DNA of 46,437 bases, taken from Planctomycetia bacterium. Lineage in GTDB: Bacteria > Planctomycetota > Planctomycetia > Pirellulales > UBA1268. Shown here in pieces: positions 34,201-42,463 of the stretch. Location: the NCBI GenBank assembly GCA_021414115.1, contig JAIOPD010000025.1:1-46437 (forward strand), given 5' to 3'. A model generated the notes under the pieces. That model saw nothing but the letters and a program-made list of their open reading frames with translations. It had not been told where the DNA came from and searched no databases. How positions within the stretch are numbered: position 1 is the stretch's first letter; every line of letters starts with the position of its first letter. Position numbers and translations under genes: made by a program.

Positions 34201-34333
34201 TGTCGTGCTCAACTTCACCGCCGTGCCCGAGCCCTCGACATGGGCCATGGCCCTCGCCGGCTTCGCGGGAGGCGGCTGGATGATGCGGCGGCGGAAGCCG
34301 GCTGGCGGACCGCGTCCGTCAGCTCTTTCGTGA
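31208..34333 (+). CDS. Autotransporter-associated beta-strand repeat protein with PEP-CTERM anchor
   Basis: Secreted, surface-anchored beta-helix protein of 1041 residues. Signal peptide at about 1-36 (LIQALLAVAPLPAPAAD), then an N-terminal domain with WTGGAGNGNFSDNANW, followed by many PATR-type repeats of the form G.LTKxGxGTLTLSG.NSxSGGTTVSAG. Two adjacent units of exactly 92 residues begin at nt 32951 and 33227 and share GTISFGGG.LQY, NxTDYS.RFST and QQYRIDT. The C-terminus is a PEP-CTERM signal: VPEPSTWAMAL, a Gly-rich hydrophobic helix and RRRKPAGG. The family sorts proteins through an exosortase, not present here. First gene of a three-gene cluster; its stop touches the next gene. Confidence 0.9.
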   Translation: MTHTVARSRVGLRGRIAAVLLIQALLAVAPLPAPAADNFWTGGAGNGNFSDNANWQSPPSWGFGNSLVFKANTTAPTLTNDYGGWRDNNDIFWDTTFPVARTLLATGDFGINFKLRVENKSSSTQTVTMPLSGGKDGAGGIELNPVNGSLILSGPIYNDNSVDYTVYGSDTATVTNLTLNTALGSNAPTQANVDFTVAGGRNSAVQVNASQVWSGTTTVNSGAFTTANGVTLASTAIVVGGGTVATTSANTLADTASLTVNTGRLSIGGSDTVASLAGSGGTIDIASGATLTAGNASSTSYAGSITGAGNLAKVGSGTFTLSAASSMTGTTTVSTGQFSLGGSNLLADSSAVTVAGGVLALGGNSDTVGSFAISGGSLTGSGTVTAANYTLGGGTVTANLGSGTMIVTGNASLNGTSNGTTLNLTSGTLTLGSAGRLAATTAVAVTGSAGGALTLGGSETIGSLAGAANVALGSSALTVGGNNQSTTYSGGLSGSGLFTKVGSGTLTLSGINSNSGGTTVSAGRLVGTTSSLQGAITNNAAVTFDQATSGTYSGAMTGSGSLTKIGDGVVTLSGNNSTSGGVAINAGSLALGSVNALGTTGTISFGGGALQYSASNTTDYSGRFSTEANQQYRIDTNGRSVTLGSNLTSFGGSLAKLGGGALTLSGSNSFSGGIAIDAGTLALTSAGALGSTGTISFGGGTLQYVSNNATDYSDRFSTAAGQQYRIDTGEHSVFVASNLTSAGGSLTKLGSGFLNLTGTNTYSGGTVVSGGTLIGTPDSLQGAITNNAQVTFVNGGIYAGVISGSGAVEVQSTLRFTAANTYTGETIVSSGGGLRLDGSIAGDLLVDAVSSLSGTGTVGGNAVIGGVHSPGNSPGIQTFNGNLTYRGDENVPQVNWELIANTTGSAGVNYDQVVMPTGNLDFANATTLALSFDALGSSVLWSDAFWNVNRSWTIYDLTTGTTNNIGNLSVGGSLLDSLGNALSPTGRGFFTTSLVGQDVVLNFTAVPEPSTWAMALAGFAGGGWMMRRRKPAGGPRPSALS

Positions 34334-34344
34334 GGTTCGTTCGC

Positions 34345-36066
34345 ATGGTCGCCGTGCCGCGACTTCGCCGAGCGTGGCTCGCGTGCCTGCTGCTGCCGCT
34401 CGTCACCTCGGCTCAGGCACAGGATCAGACGGTCACGGGCACCGGGTCGGCCGGCTTTTCTTCGGTCACGAACTGGTCCGCGGGCAGCCGTGGCTACCAG
34501 ATCACGCTGCAGAGCCACACGTGGTCCGACCCGGCCAACCCGCTCCCCGGACTGCAATCCTTCGCCTCGGCCGTTTATGACGACGAATGGGTGATGGTCG
34601 CGGGCCGCACCAATGGGATGCACGATTTCACGAACAGCGGCGAGGCGAATTTTCCTCCCAACCGGCAGAACGTCGACGTCTACGTCGTCAATCCGGTCAC
34701 GAAGCAGACGTGGCGCCGATCGCTGGCCGATGGCACGAGCCTCTCGCTCGATCAGCTCAGCAGGCTTTCCGCCACCAACACCCAGTCGTTCCAACGCGGC
34801 GACGGCTTCTTCGTCGCCGGCGGCTACGGGTCGATCCTGACCTCCGCGTCGTACAGCTCCATCACCGGTTCCACGACCATCGTTTCCAGCGGCTCGTTCG
34901 TCACCCACAACTCGCTCACCGCGATCCACCTGCCGGAGCTGGTCGGCTGGGTCAAAAGCGGCACGGCGGCTGTGCCCACGAGTCTGCCCGCGAGCGCCGT
35001 CACCCAGGTTTCCGGATCAAACGATTTCTTCACCGTCACGGGCGGGGAGACCTTGAGAACGGCGAACGACCAGGTGCACCTGGTCTTCGGCCAGAACTTC
35101 CAAGGCCCTTACACCGGCGCTTCCAACGGCATCTACACGTCGCAGGTCCGCAGCTTCACGGTGGACTACACGCCTGGCACTGAAGGGGGCTCTCCCACGC
35201 TCTCGTACACTCCGATGAGCGCGTCGCCGGAGCCCGGCGACGACACGCTGTTTCGGCGTCGCGATCTCAACGTCGTGCCCAGCATCCGCCGCGACCCGAA
35301 CGACCCCGCCGCCGTGCAGGAAGGCATGATCGCCTACGCGGGCGTGTTCACCGGCACTGCGCTCGCCACGGGAACGGGCACCGTGTCGTCCGCCGGCAAC
35401 GGCGTGTGGACGCTGCCGGTGGAGATCTCGGCGACCGGAACGCCCACCATGATCGGCACCACGTCGACGGCCGACAGTTTCGTGCAGCCCATGAACCAAT
35501 ACGCATCGGCAAACCTGAGCGTGTATTCCGGCAGCACGGGCGACTTCACGACGTTCATGTTTGGCGGCATCACGGCCAACACCTACGACCCGCAGTCCGG
35601 CGCGCTCGCCTATCAAGCGGAGTATCCCTTCACCAACCAGATCACCGCCGTGACTCGCGATCTCGCCGGCGGCTACAGTCAGCAGTACGTGGGCGAATAC
35701 CCCTTCACGCCAATCGAATCCGGCACCCGCACCTTCTCGCTGTATGGCGCGGAAGCGAAGTTCTTCGCCAGCCCCGGCATGCCGGCGAACGTGATGTTTG
35801 AGAACGGCGTGTTCAAGCTCGACGAACTGCTGGCCTTGGGGAGCGGCACGATCGGCTACATCTTCGGCGGGATCGTCTCCAGTGTGCCCAACACCAGCTC
35901 CCGGCTCGACAGCACGGCGTCCCCGGAAATCTTCTCCGTGATCATCACCCCCGTGCCGGAACCTGCCGCCTGCGCGATCGCCCTCGCCGGCCTCGCCTGC
36001 GGTGGTGGCTTGATGTGGCGGCGACGAAAGCGTGGCGGACGCCCGCGTATGGAACGACAGCGATGA
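34345..36066 (+). CDS. PEP-CTERM protein, kelch-like beta-propeller type
   Basis: 573 residues from ATG 34345 (GAGG about nine bases upstream; a GTG at 34330 overlapping the previous stop is an alternative). Signal peptide AWLACLLLPLVTSAQAQ. The mature protein is rich in beta strands, with blocks such as DEWVMVAGRTNGMHDF, NVDVYVVNPVTKQTW, RGDGFFVAGGYGSIL, QVHLVFGQNFQGPY, FTTFMFGGITANTY and GTIGYIFGGI. Each resembles the core GG or FGG strand of a propeller blade, so a six-bladed kelch-like fold is inferred. The end is VPEPAACAIALAGLACGG followed by WRRRKRGG, a PEP-CTERM signal. The function is unknown. Its stop overlaps the start of the next gene. Confidence 0.8.
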   Translation: MVAVPRLRRAWLACLLLPLVTSAQAQDQTVTGTGSAGFSSVTNWSAGSRGYQITLQSHTWSDPANPLPGLQSFASAVYDDEWVMVAGRTNGMHDFTNSGEANFPPNRQNVDVYVVNPVTKQTWRRSLADGTSLSLDQLSRLSATNTQSFQRGDGFFVAGGYGSILTSASYSSITGSTTIVSSGSFVTHNSLTAIHLPELVGWVKSGTAAVPTSLPASAVTQVSGSNDFFTVTGGETLRTANDQVHLVFGQNFQGPYTGASNGIYTSQVRSFTVDYTPGTEGGSPTLSYTPMSASPEPGDDTLFRRRDLNVVPSIRRDPNDPAAVQEGMIAYAGVFTGTALATGTGTVSSAGNGVWTLPVEISATGTPTMIGTTSTADSFVQPMNQYASANLSVYSGSTGDFTTFMFGGITANTYDPQSGALAYQAEYPFTNQITAVTRDLAGGYSQQYVGEYPFTPIESGTRTFSLYGAEAKFFASPGMPANVMFENGVFKLDELLALGSGTIGYIFGGIVSSVPNTSSRLDSTASPEIFSVIITPVPEPAACAIALAGLACGGGLMWRRRKRGGRPRMERQR

Positions 36067-37337
36067 TACGAACGCCCATGGTGCCGCTGCGAATCCGCTG
36101 CCTCTTGCTCGGGTGCCTTGCGGTTCTCGGTGGCGCGGTCGCTGGCTCGCCGGCCCGAGCCCAGGGTTTTTCCACGATTACGACCCCGATCCAGGTGCCG
36201 CTCCACTGGCGGCACATCAATGGCGACACGAGCGGTCCGCGCAAGCTCGGCATCTATGTGACGCTCGGCGGCGGCTCCACGCCGCAGCTCTTCGAGTTCG
36301 ACACCGGTGGAAACGGGTTTTACGCCACCTATACCAGCAGCACCGCTGCCAGCGGCACCGCGAGCCCGTGGTGGGGCCCCACCTGGACAACGACCGGCGG
36401 CACGTTCTCCCAATCGTTCGACAGCGGCCATGTGTACACGGGCTCCGCCGCCACCACGACGGTGCAACTCTTCGCGAGCGGAACGGCAGCCACGCCGCTC
36501 CTCACCGCCGCGAGCGCGATCGTCGGCCAGACCACGTCGATCATCGACACGAAATCCGGTACCCAGCAGCTCTGGCCGCTGCCGAGCGGCACGAGCCCGC
36601 CGCCGATCGAGCAGGTCTTCTACGGCGACTTCGGCATGGCTCCGAAGCGCGGACAGGCGGGCATCGACCAACTCGCCGCCCAAATGCTCTACGGGCCGGG
36701 TGTGTCGGCCGGATTTCGCGTGCATGCCTCCGACGAAACGCCGTGGGTGCAGTTTGGTCTCTCGGCGGCCGATACTGCCCTCGCCGCAACGGTCGCCACC
36801 TCGTTCGCCCTCAACGTCGATTCCAAAAACGGCACCTCGCCGGCAGGAGTGTTGTTTTACGACAATCTGGTCGTCACGGGCTCGCTGTCGGTCACCTCCG
36901 GCACGCACGAGTTCAAGCAGCCGACGGGCTTCATCTTCGACACGGGCGCCTCGACCACCATCCATTCCGGCACGAACATCCAGTTTCCGTCCGACCTCAC
37001 GCATGATTCCGGCAAGCGAGTGAGGGACGGGGCGAATGTCGTGGTGAGCGGCAGCAGCCTCGTGACGGGGGAGTGGCCGAAGTTTATGGATCTGACGACC
37101 TCGGGCAGCGACAAGGTGGACGTACAATACAAGGAAGGCCCCTACTACCTCAACACCGGCATCGCCCCGTTCACGCAGTACGACTTCATCTACGATCTTT
37201 CGGGGCAGACCCTCACGATGGTGGCCGTGCCCGAGCCCTCGACTTGGGCGCTCATCGCCGCGGGTTGCGGCGCGATTCTTACTTCCGTGATGTACCGACG
37301 CAGAAATGCGAGAGTCTTCAGCAGAATCTGTGGGTAA
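36063..37337 (+). CDS. PEP-CTERM protein with two DTG motifs (pepsin-like aspartic protease candidate)
   Basis: 424 residues starting at ATG 36063, four bases inside the previous stop (ATGA). Signal peptide LLLGCLAVLGGAVAG through SPARAQ. Two copies of a hydrophobic-hydrophobic-Asp-Thr-Gly motif occur: LFEFDTGGNGFYATY (D80) and GFIFDTGASTTIHSG (D293), about 213 residues apart, as in bilobal A1 aspartic proteases. Other glycine and strand patterns around them (KLGIYVTLGGG before the first) fit the fold. The first site has Gly instead of the usual Ser after DTG. The C-terminus VPEPSTWALIAAGCGAIL plus YRRRN is a PEP-CTERM anchor. Protease activity is inference; it may be a non-catalytic relative. 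Confidence 0.75.
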   Translation: MIRTPMVPLRIRCLLLGCLAVLGGAVAGSPARAQGFSTITTPIQVPLHWRHINGDTSGPRKLGIYVTLGGGSTPQLFEFDTGGNGFYATYTSSTAASGTASPWWGPTWTTTGGTFSQSFDSGHVYTGSAATTTVQLFASGTAATPLLTAASAIVGQTTSIIDTKSGTQQLWPLPSGTSPPPIEQVFYGDFGMAPKRGQAGIDQLAAQMLYGPGVSAGFRVHASDETPWVQFGLSAADTALAATVATSFALNVDSKNGTSPAGVLFYDNLVVTGSLSVTSGTHEFKQPTGFIFDTGASTTIHSGTNIQFPSDLTHDSGKRVRDGANVVVSGSSLVTGEWPKFMDLTTSGSDKVDVQYKEGPYYLNTGIAPFTQYDFIYDLSGQTLTMVAVPEPSTWALIAAGCGAILTSVMYRRRNARVFSRICG

Positions 37338-37433
37338 GAACGGGTTCTGAATAAGCCGCGAAGAGAATGAAGCATCGCGCGGCGCAAGTGTTTCGTCTAC
37401 AAGCAGGCCCGGAGTGGGCCGTGACGTGAACGA
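37338..37433. other. Convergent gap between the PEP-CTERM cluster and the GH-like gene
   Basis: 96 bp. GGCCC-GGAGT-GGGCC (about 37404-37419) could form a short hairpin serving either strand as a weak terminator; no T run accompanies it. Nothing else recognised. Confidence 0.3.
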
Positions 37434-38500
37434 CTATTCCTGCGGAGGCGTCATGGCCCCGGGCGGCTGTGCGGAGGGGGGCCGCTCACCGCGAAGCACC
37501 TTGCCGGCCTCGCCGGCCAGGCGCAGGTAAAAATCACCAGGCATGCCCTCCAGGCCGACGAACTGCTTGGCCAGCGGGCCGGCCGGCGGATCGACGCACT
37601 TGAAGATCGCCGTCGCCTCGTCCACCTCGTCGAACATGGCCACATACAGCCCTTTCGCACCGGCCCGCCGTGCTTCGACCACCTGGCTCCAGAAGAGTCG
37701 CCCTTTCTGGCGGGGAATCTGGCCGAGCGGCCCGCCCCTCAGGTTGTGCCAACTGAAGCCCGGAAACGCGACCGGCAGGTAATCGATGCCGCGCTCGGCG
37801 CACCATGCGATGTCGGGCTTCCAGTCGCGTTCGGCATGCCGAACAACGTCGGCGGGATTGCCGTAGCGGCCAACGGTCCACGGGCTGACCACATCACACA
37901 TCGCCACGAGTTCGTGAAGCGTCGAATCTACGACGGCATCCCTGTCGAGCGTGCGCCAGCCGGTGGGCACGCCGCACATCACGGAGCAGCCATCGGCCTG
38001 GAGCGCGGCGATGAGCTCGCGGCACTCCGCCAGCGTGTAGTCGCGGTCATCATTGAAGCCGATGCTCCAGATGGCGACCAGCGGCCTGCCATGCGTCTGG
38101 AGCGAGGCCGGGTCGTCGCCGATGCCCATGCGGCTGCGGAGCAGACGCCAGTCATCCACGACATCGCCGAGCTGCCCCCGCTTCATGCCCGTGAGGTCAT
38201 ACATCACGGCATACACCCGCCCATGTTCGAGCGCACCGTCGCGGCAGTGTCCAAGCACCTTCGTGGCGTGGGCGAGCAGCTTGGCATGCCGCAGATTCGT
38301 GGCGAACCGCTGCACGAACACGCCGTCGATGCCGTAGTCCTGCATCCACCGGAAATGGCGGGACACCGTCGGCCGCAGATGGGAGCTGAACACCTGGATC
38401 GACTGGCCATTCCCAGCCACCAGGCCGGCGGCAACTGAGAGCACGCAAGCAGACAATCGTCCGACGGCAAGACGGACAGGCGGATCGTCTTCCGGTTCAT
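37434..38500 (-). pseudogene. GH71/99-like glycoside hydrolase with internal deletion and frameshift
   Basis: From about 38412 down to 37434 the minus strand encodes the C-terminal two-thirds of a GH71/99-like (xylosidase/arabinosidase-type) protein: VFSSHLRPTVSRHFRWMQDY, DGVFVQRFATNLRH, VYAVMYDLTGM, VAIWSIGFND, CGVPTGWRTLDRDAVVD, VSPWTVGRYGNP, YLPVAFPGFSWHN and FDEVDEATAIFKC. A likely original start, MNRKTIRLSVLP plus a Cys-containing signal-like stretch, is at 38500 in a different frame. The expected N-terminal region with a GYQGWF-type motif (about 100 residues) is absent. The open frame back to 38660 is non-homologous filler. The gene therefore looks deleted between about 38430 and 38412. 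Confidence 0.65.
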
Positions 38501-38656
38501 GGCGTGGCACCGTTGGCTGCCCTTGTTCTTCCCCTTGCTCGATCAGCTCCGCGTGCCGATTCGGTGCCGACGCCAATCCTTGAAGCCAGAGTCCGGATGC
38601 CACGCGATCGGTGTGCCCGATTGAATCCATCGACATAGCGGCCAATCCGGTCTTCG

Positions 38657-39352
38657 TCACTCGCCGGTGCCGCCCTGCCAGTTGTCGGTCTGGAAGGGAG
38701 ACGCAGGCAGGCCCGCGGCATTGACGAGGTTTGGATTGGCGATGCTCCGCCAGCCAAAGCGGGCGATCTTCGGCTCCGCAACGCCGGCAGCGGAAACCAC
38801 CACCGTCTCCTGTTCGATCGTTGCCGTCGCGGGCACGAACTTTCCATCGGCCCCGGCCACCTCGAACTCGCTCAAGGGTCTGCCGTCCCGCGACGCGAGT
38901 CTGGCCGCGTGGGCGAAGCAGAGCCGCAGCCTATTTCCTTCGGCGACGGCCGACTTGAAGAGTGGGCCTGAGTAGACGAGGCCACTTTGGCCGTAGGTTT
39001 TCGCACTCGCCCATCGGGCGAGCCGCTGCCCGACGTCGAGCTTGTTCTTGGGGTGGATGTCCTTCATGTTCTCAACGAGGTCGGTGGTCACGACCATGCC
39101 TGTGCCGGGGATCTTGAGGGTGGCGGCCTGCGCCTCCCAGAGTTTGCAGAGCTCATCCCCCTCGTAGCGGCCCTCCCAGGGCGCGATCTGCACGTAGTAA
39201 AAGGGCAGCTGGTCGTTGCCCCACGCCTTCCGCCAGCCGCCGATCAGATTGTGCATCTTAGCGAGGTAGGCGAGGCCGTTCTTCTGCAGTACGTTCGTCT
39301 CCCCCTGGTACCAGGTGAAGCCGCGGATGGGAAACGGCACGAGCGGCTGCAC
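38657..39352 (-). pseudogene. Sialate O-acetylesterase, C-terminal half only
   Basis: 231 codons starting VQPLVPFPIRGFTWYQGETN, with GGWRKAWG, FYYVQIAPWEGRYEG, ELWEAQAA-like KLWEAQAATLKIPGTGMVV, the DIHPKNK motif carrying the SGNH Asp and His, VYSGPLFKS, and an ending PNLVNAAGLPASPFQTDNW. These are characteristic of bacterial sialate 9-O-acetylesterases (about 480-650 residues). The N-terminal half with the nucleophile Ser (GQSNM block) is missing; only 56 bases separate this fragment from the PII-like gene. It cannot be active as it stands. It is followed by, and overlaps the open frame of, the damaged GH-like gene, suggesting a former glycan-use cluster. Confidence 0.75.
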
Positions 39353-39408
39353 CGCATGAGACGTTCCTCGGAAGCTGCTGTGAGCCGCGGGTTGCGCGGC
39401 TCGTAATG

Positions 39409-39714
39409 TTACACGGCTTCCGGGCCGCGGACGGCCCGGTAGATCTGGACGGCCTCGTGCATCGGGAGCACGAACAGGCGGGCGGTCGCGTCGCCGCCGG
39501 CGGCCAGCACGGCCGAGATCGCGTTGACCGTGCGTGTGACGAAGTCGTCATTGACGGCGATCTCGATCATCACCTCCTGAGCGAGCGGGTCGTCGGCGGC
39601 GAGATCGTAGCCGTGCACGTCGCAGACGGTCAGCCGCGTCACCTGCACCGCGGCGAGCGCCTGCCGCACGCTCTCCACCTGTGCGGGCTTGATGACGGCG
39701 ATGACCAGACGCAT
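39409..39714 (-). CDS. PII-family protein with shortened T-loop
   Basis: 101 residues. The PII fold is recognisable: MRLVIAVIKPAQVESVRQAL, RLTVCDVHGY, MIEIAVNDDFVTRTVNAI and LFVLPMHEAVQIY. Compared with E. coli GlnB the T-loop is 11 residues shorter (T29 to the IEI strand), so the uridylylation site Tyr51 and the RGAEY segment are absent. The GDGKIFV nucleotide motif is ATARLFV, with Arg in place of Lys90. It probably still trimerises, but interaction with classical targets is doubtful. It follows the metalloprotease after 16 bp on the same strand. Known planctomycete PII proteins have normal T-loops; this is a divergent paralogue. Confidence 0.75.
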   Translation of the reverse strand: MRLVIAVIKPAQVESVRQALAAVQVTRLTVCDVHGYDLAADDPLAQEVMIEIAVNDDFVTRTVNAISAVLAAGGDATARLFVLPMHEAVQIYRAVRGPEAV

Positions 39715-39730
39715 GGCCCCTCCTGGGCGG

Positions 39731-42463
39731 TCAGGGACGCGGGAGCTCGACGCTCGAGTCGAGCACCTTGGTGATCCGGGCGGCGAGTTCCGTGAGGTGG
39801 GCCCGCGAGTAGTCGTCGAGTTTCACGTCGCCCTTGGCGAGCAGCCCGTCGATCCGCGCATCGAGGTCCCGCAGTTGCATGGCGGCGATCGCCTGGGCGT
39901 CGGGCGAACCGCCCGACGTGCCGAGTACCAGTCCCGACAGCCGCGTGACGTAGGCCCGCTGCAGTCCGCGGCGGAGGCTCGCGATCGCCGGCTTGCGGTT
40001 TGTGTAGTCGCCCGGCCCGATCGCATCGACCTCGCCCATGATCGACTTCGTCAGCCGGTCGAGCAGTTCCGCCGTCGTGAAGGCGTCCTGCTCGGCGGGC
40101 AGTTTGAGCTCGCCGTCGCGGATCCGATCGAGCGTGAGCGGATCGAGGAGCCGGCCGAGCACACGGTCCTGCCACATCAGGATCACGTCGTGGACGGGAT
40201 AGTCCTCGCGATCCGCCGAATCACTTCCCCAGTGCGACCACCGGGTGGCCATGAGCTGGTTGTAGAGCTCGGGCGGAAAACTGAATGGCTGCGCGGCGAA
40301 CATCTGCTTCTCGAGCAGTTCGAGCGCCTCCCGCTGTTTGGCCGGGGGCACGACCGCGAACGGGGGCTTCGCATTGGCGTCGCCCTTGTGGCTGCGCGAC
40401 GTGGCCACGCCGCCGATCAGCCGGGCCGCCATGTTCATCGCCTGGCCGTGAGACGAGAGCAGCACGCCGAACGCCTGCCGCACCCGCTCATAACCGGGCA
40501 CGCGTCCGTCCGCCTCTTTCTGCGTCATCCGCTCGGCGATCACCGGCATCACCTGGGCCACCAGCTCAGCCCGGGTCTTGGCAAACTCGATCGGATCGCT
40601 GCCCAGATCGAACCGGTTGGAGAATGGATCGGGGTCGCCCCAGTCGGTGTCCTCGTCGGTGGCGTAGGCCAACGCCGGCTCGCCGCTCCGGGCCGCGATC
40701 TTCTCGAGCTCCGGCAGCTCGGCCTCGGGCGAACCGCCGGCGAGGGGCTTGTAGCCGTATTCGATCGCCCACAAGTCATAGGGGCCGAGCTTCGCCGCGT
40801 AGTAGTCGCCCTGCGTCTTGCCCTTGGGCATGATGTTGGCGGGGATGTAATCCATCACGCTCGTGCTGCCGCCCGACTCCGAGGTCTTCGTGACGTCGTT
40901 GAAGTCGGCGAGTGACTTGAGCGCGCTGCCTTTGAAGTTGTGCCGCAGGCCCAGCGTGTGGCCCACCTCGTGCATCGCGACGAGCGTCAGCCCCTGGGTG
41001 ACGAGTTTCTCCTTCTCGGCCTCCGAGAGCCCGCCTGGGGCGGCGGCAGCCAAGGCCGTCGCGGCGAGCGCCGTCTCACGGGCGTGGCCGTCGAACAGGC
41101 GGCAGTCCATGCAATCGGAACTGCATCCGGCGCCCGCCGCGTCGCGGCCGCCCCCCTGCCCTCCCGTCAGCAGGGCCACCGACTGGGGCGTGAACGTCTC
41201 GTATTCCCGCCGCCAAAACTGGAGAAAGTCGCCGTCAAAGATGATGTCGGCGTCGAGGATCTGGCCGGTCCGCGGGTTCACGCGGGACGGCCCCATCGCA
41301 AAACTCTGGCCCGCCGTGATCCAGCGAAAGGTGTTGTAGTTGACGTCTTCGGGGTCCCAGTCGGTGGCATCCGGTTGCTGGCGGACTTCGATGGCACTGG
41401 CGAAGCCGGCCTTCTCGAACGCTCCGTTCCAGGCTTCGATCCCCTCGCGGATCGGCTGCCGGTAGCGGAACGGCACCGTCCGCTCGATCCAAAACACGAT
41501 CGGCTTCTTCGGTGGCGACACGGCGGCCGACGGGTCGGCTTTCTCCAGCTGCCAGCGGTTGATGAAGCGGACGAACCGGTCCTCGTCCACTTTCTGGGAG
41601 AAGTCCTTCAGGGCGGTCACGAAGTAGCCCACGCGGTCGTCGGCCAGCCGCGGCTTGTAGGAGTTTTGCGGCAGCAGGCTGATCGAGTAGTGCACGTTGA
41701 CGGTGGCGCCCCGCGAGTCGGGGACGGTGTCGATCTCGGCCGTGCCGCCCGAGCCGTAGGTGGCGGCCACCTGCAGTTCGACGTTGTCGGGGAAGCCCTT
41801 CACGCTGGCCCACGTCGAGCGGTCGCTGGCGAACGAGAAGCCGGGCAGCGCGCGGGCGATCTGCGGGAGGTCGCTGAGGAAAATCTTGGCGAGATCGACC
41901 ACCTGACCGCCCGAGGGCCCCGTGGTCACGATCGGCAGGCTGAAGAGCACGCTGTCGGTGTAGGCGAGTCCGACCGCCTTCTCCTCGGGACTGCCCTTGT
42001 CGGCGAAGAAGCGGACGTTCTTGCGGACGACCTGAATGTTGTCGTCGACCCTGCGGAACTGCCAGATCCAGTCGTCGCCGAAACCGATGCTCATGCCCCC
42101 GAGGATCGAGCGGTCGCCGATTCCCTTCGCGATCGAGATCAGAACGAACAGCTCCTTGCCCAGGAGCGCGTCGGTCAGTTCGGCATAGACCTTGTCGTCC
42201 TTTCGCCAGAGCGGAATCAGGCCGTCGATCTTCTTGGCATCCTTGAGCACCACGGCGAAGGAGGGCTTGCCGGGCTTGCCATCCGCCGGTGCGGCATCCT
42301 TCGCGGGGGCCGCGGGCGGGGTCGCCGCGGCGGGCGTCTCGGCCTTCGCCGCGTCGTTCTTCACTGGTTCGTCCGCGCGCGCGAGCATGGCCGAGGCGAC
42401 GACCGCCGCCAGCATGAACCACGCCTGTCGCCCGCCCATGCTCGCCGCTGCCGATCGCCGCAT
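39731..42463 (-). CDS. Secreted zinc metalloprotease (DUF5117/DUF4953-like)
   Basis: 910 residues. Signal peptide from ATG 42463 (FMLAAVVASAMLARAD), an Ala/Pro/Lys spacer, then the DUF5117-type domain (about 60-330) with FVLISIAKGIGDRSILGGM-like strands, and the metalloprotease core with LVAMHEVGHTLGLRHNFKGS: zinc ligands H498 and H502, catalytic E499, third His in GLRH. SVMDYIPANI is the Met-turn. C-terminal DUF4953 region to about 900. Just before the active site is a Cys-rich insert GAGCSSDCMDCRLF. The frame extends to 42586 but the codons upstream of 42463 overlap the divergent gene and do not look like a leader. The substrate is unknown. Confidence 0.88.
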   Translation of the reverse strand: MRRSAAASMGGRQAWFMLAAVVASAMLARADEPVKNDAAKAETPAAATPPAAPAKDAAPADGKPGKPSFAVVLKDAKKIDGLIPLWRKDDKVYAELTDALLGKELFVLISIAKGIGDRSILGGMSIGFGDDWIWQFRRVDDNIQVVRKNVRFFADKGSPEEKAVGLAYTDSVLFSLPIVTTGPSGGQVVDLAKIFLSDLPQIARALPGFSFASDRSTWASVKGFPDNVELQVAATYGSGGTAEIDTVPDSRGATVNVHYSISLLPQNSYKPRLADDRVGYFVTALKDFSQKVDEDRFVRFINRWQLEKADPSAAVSPPKKPIVFWIERTVPFRYRQPIREGIEAWNGAFEKAGFASAIEVRQQPDATDWDPEDVNYNTFRWITAGQSFAMGPSRVNPRTGQILDADIIFDGDFLQFWRREYETFTPQSVALLTGGQGGGRDAAGAGCSSDCMDCRLFDGHARETALAATALAAAAPGGLSEAEKEKLVTQGLTLVAMHEVGHTLGLRHNFKGSALKSLADFNDVTKTSESGGSTSVMDYIPANIMPKGKTQGDYYAAKLGPYDLWAIEYGYKPLAGGSPEAELPELEKIAARSGEPALAYATDEDTDWGDPDPFSNRFDLGSDPIEFAKTRAELVAQVMPVIAERMTQKEADGRVPGYERVRQAFGVLLSSHGQAMNMAARLIGGVATSRSHKGDANAKPPFAVVPPAKQREALELLEKQMFAAQPFSFPPELYNQLMATRWSHWGSDSADREDYPVHDVILMWQDRVLGRLLDPLTLDRIRDGELKLPAEQDAFTTAELLDRLTKSIMGEVDAIGPGDYTNRKPAIASLRRGLQRAYVTRLSGLVLGTSGGSPDAQAIAAMQLRDLDARIDGLLAKGDVKLDDYSRAHLTELAARITKVLDSSVELPRP

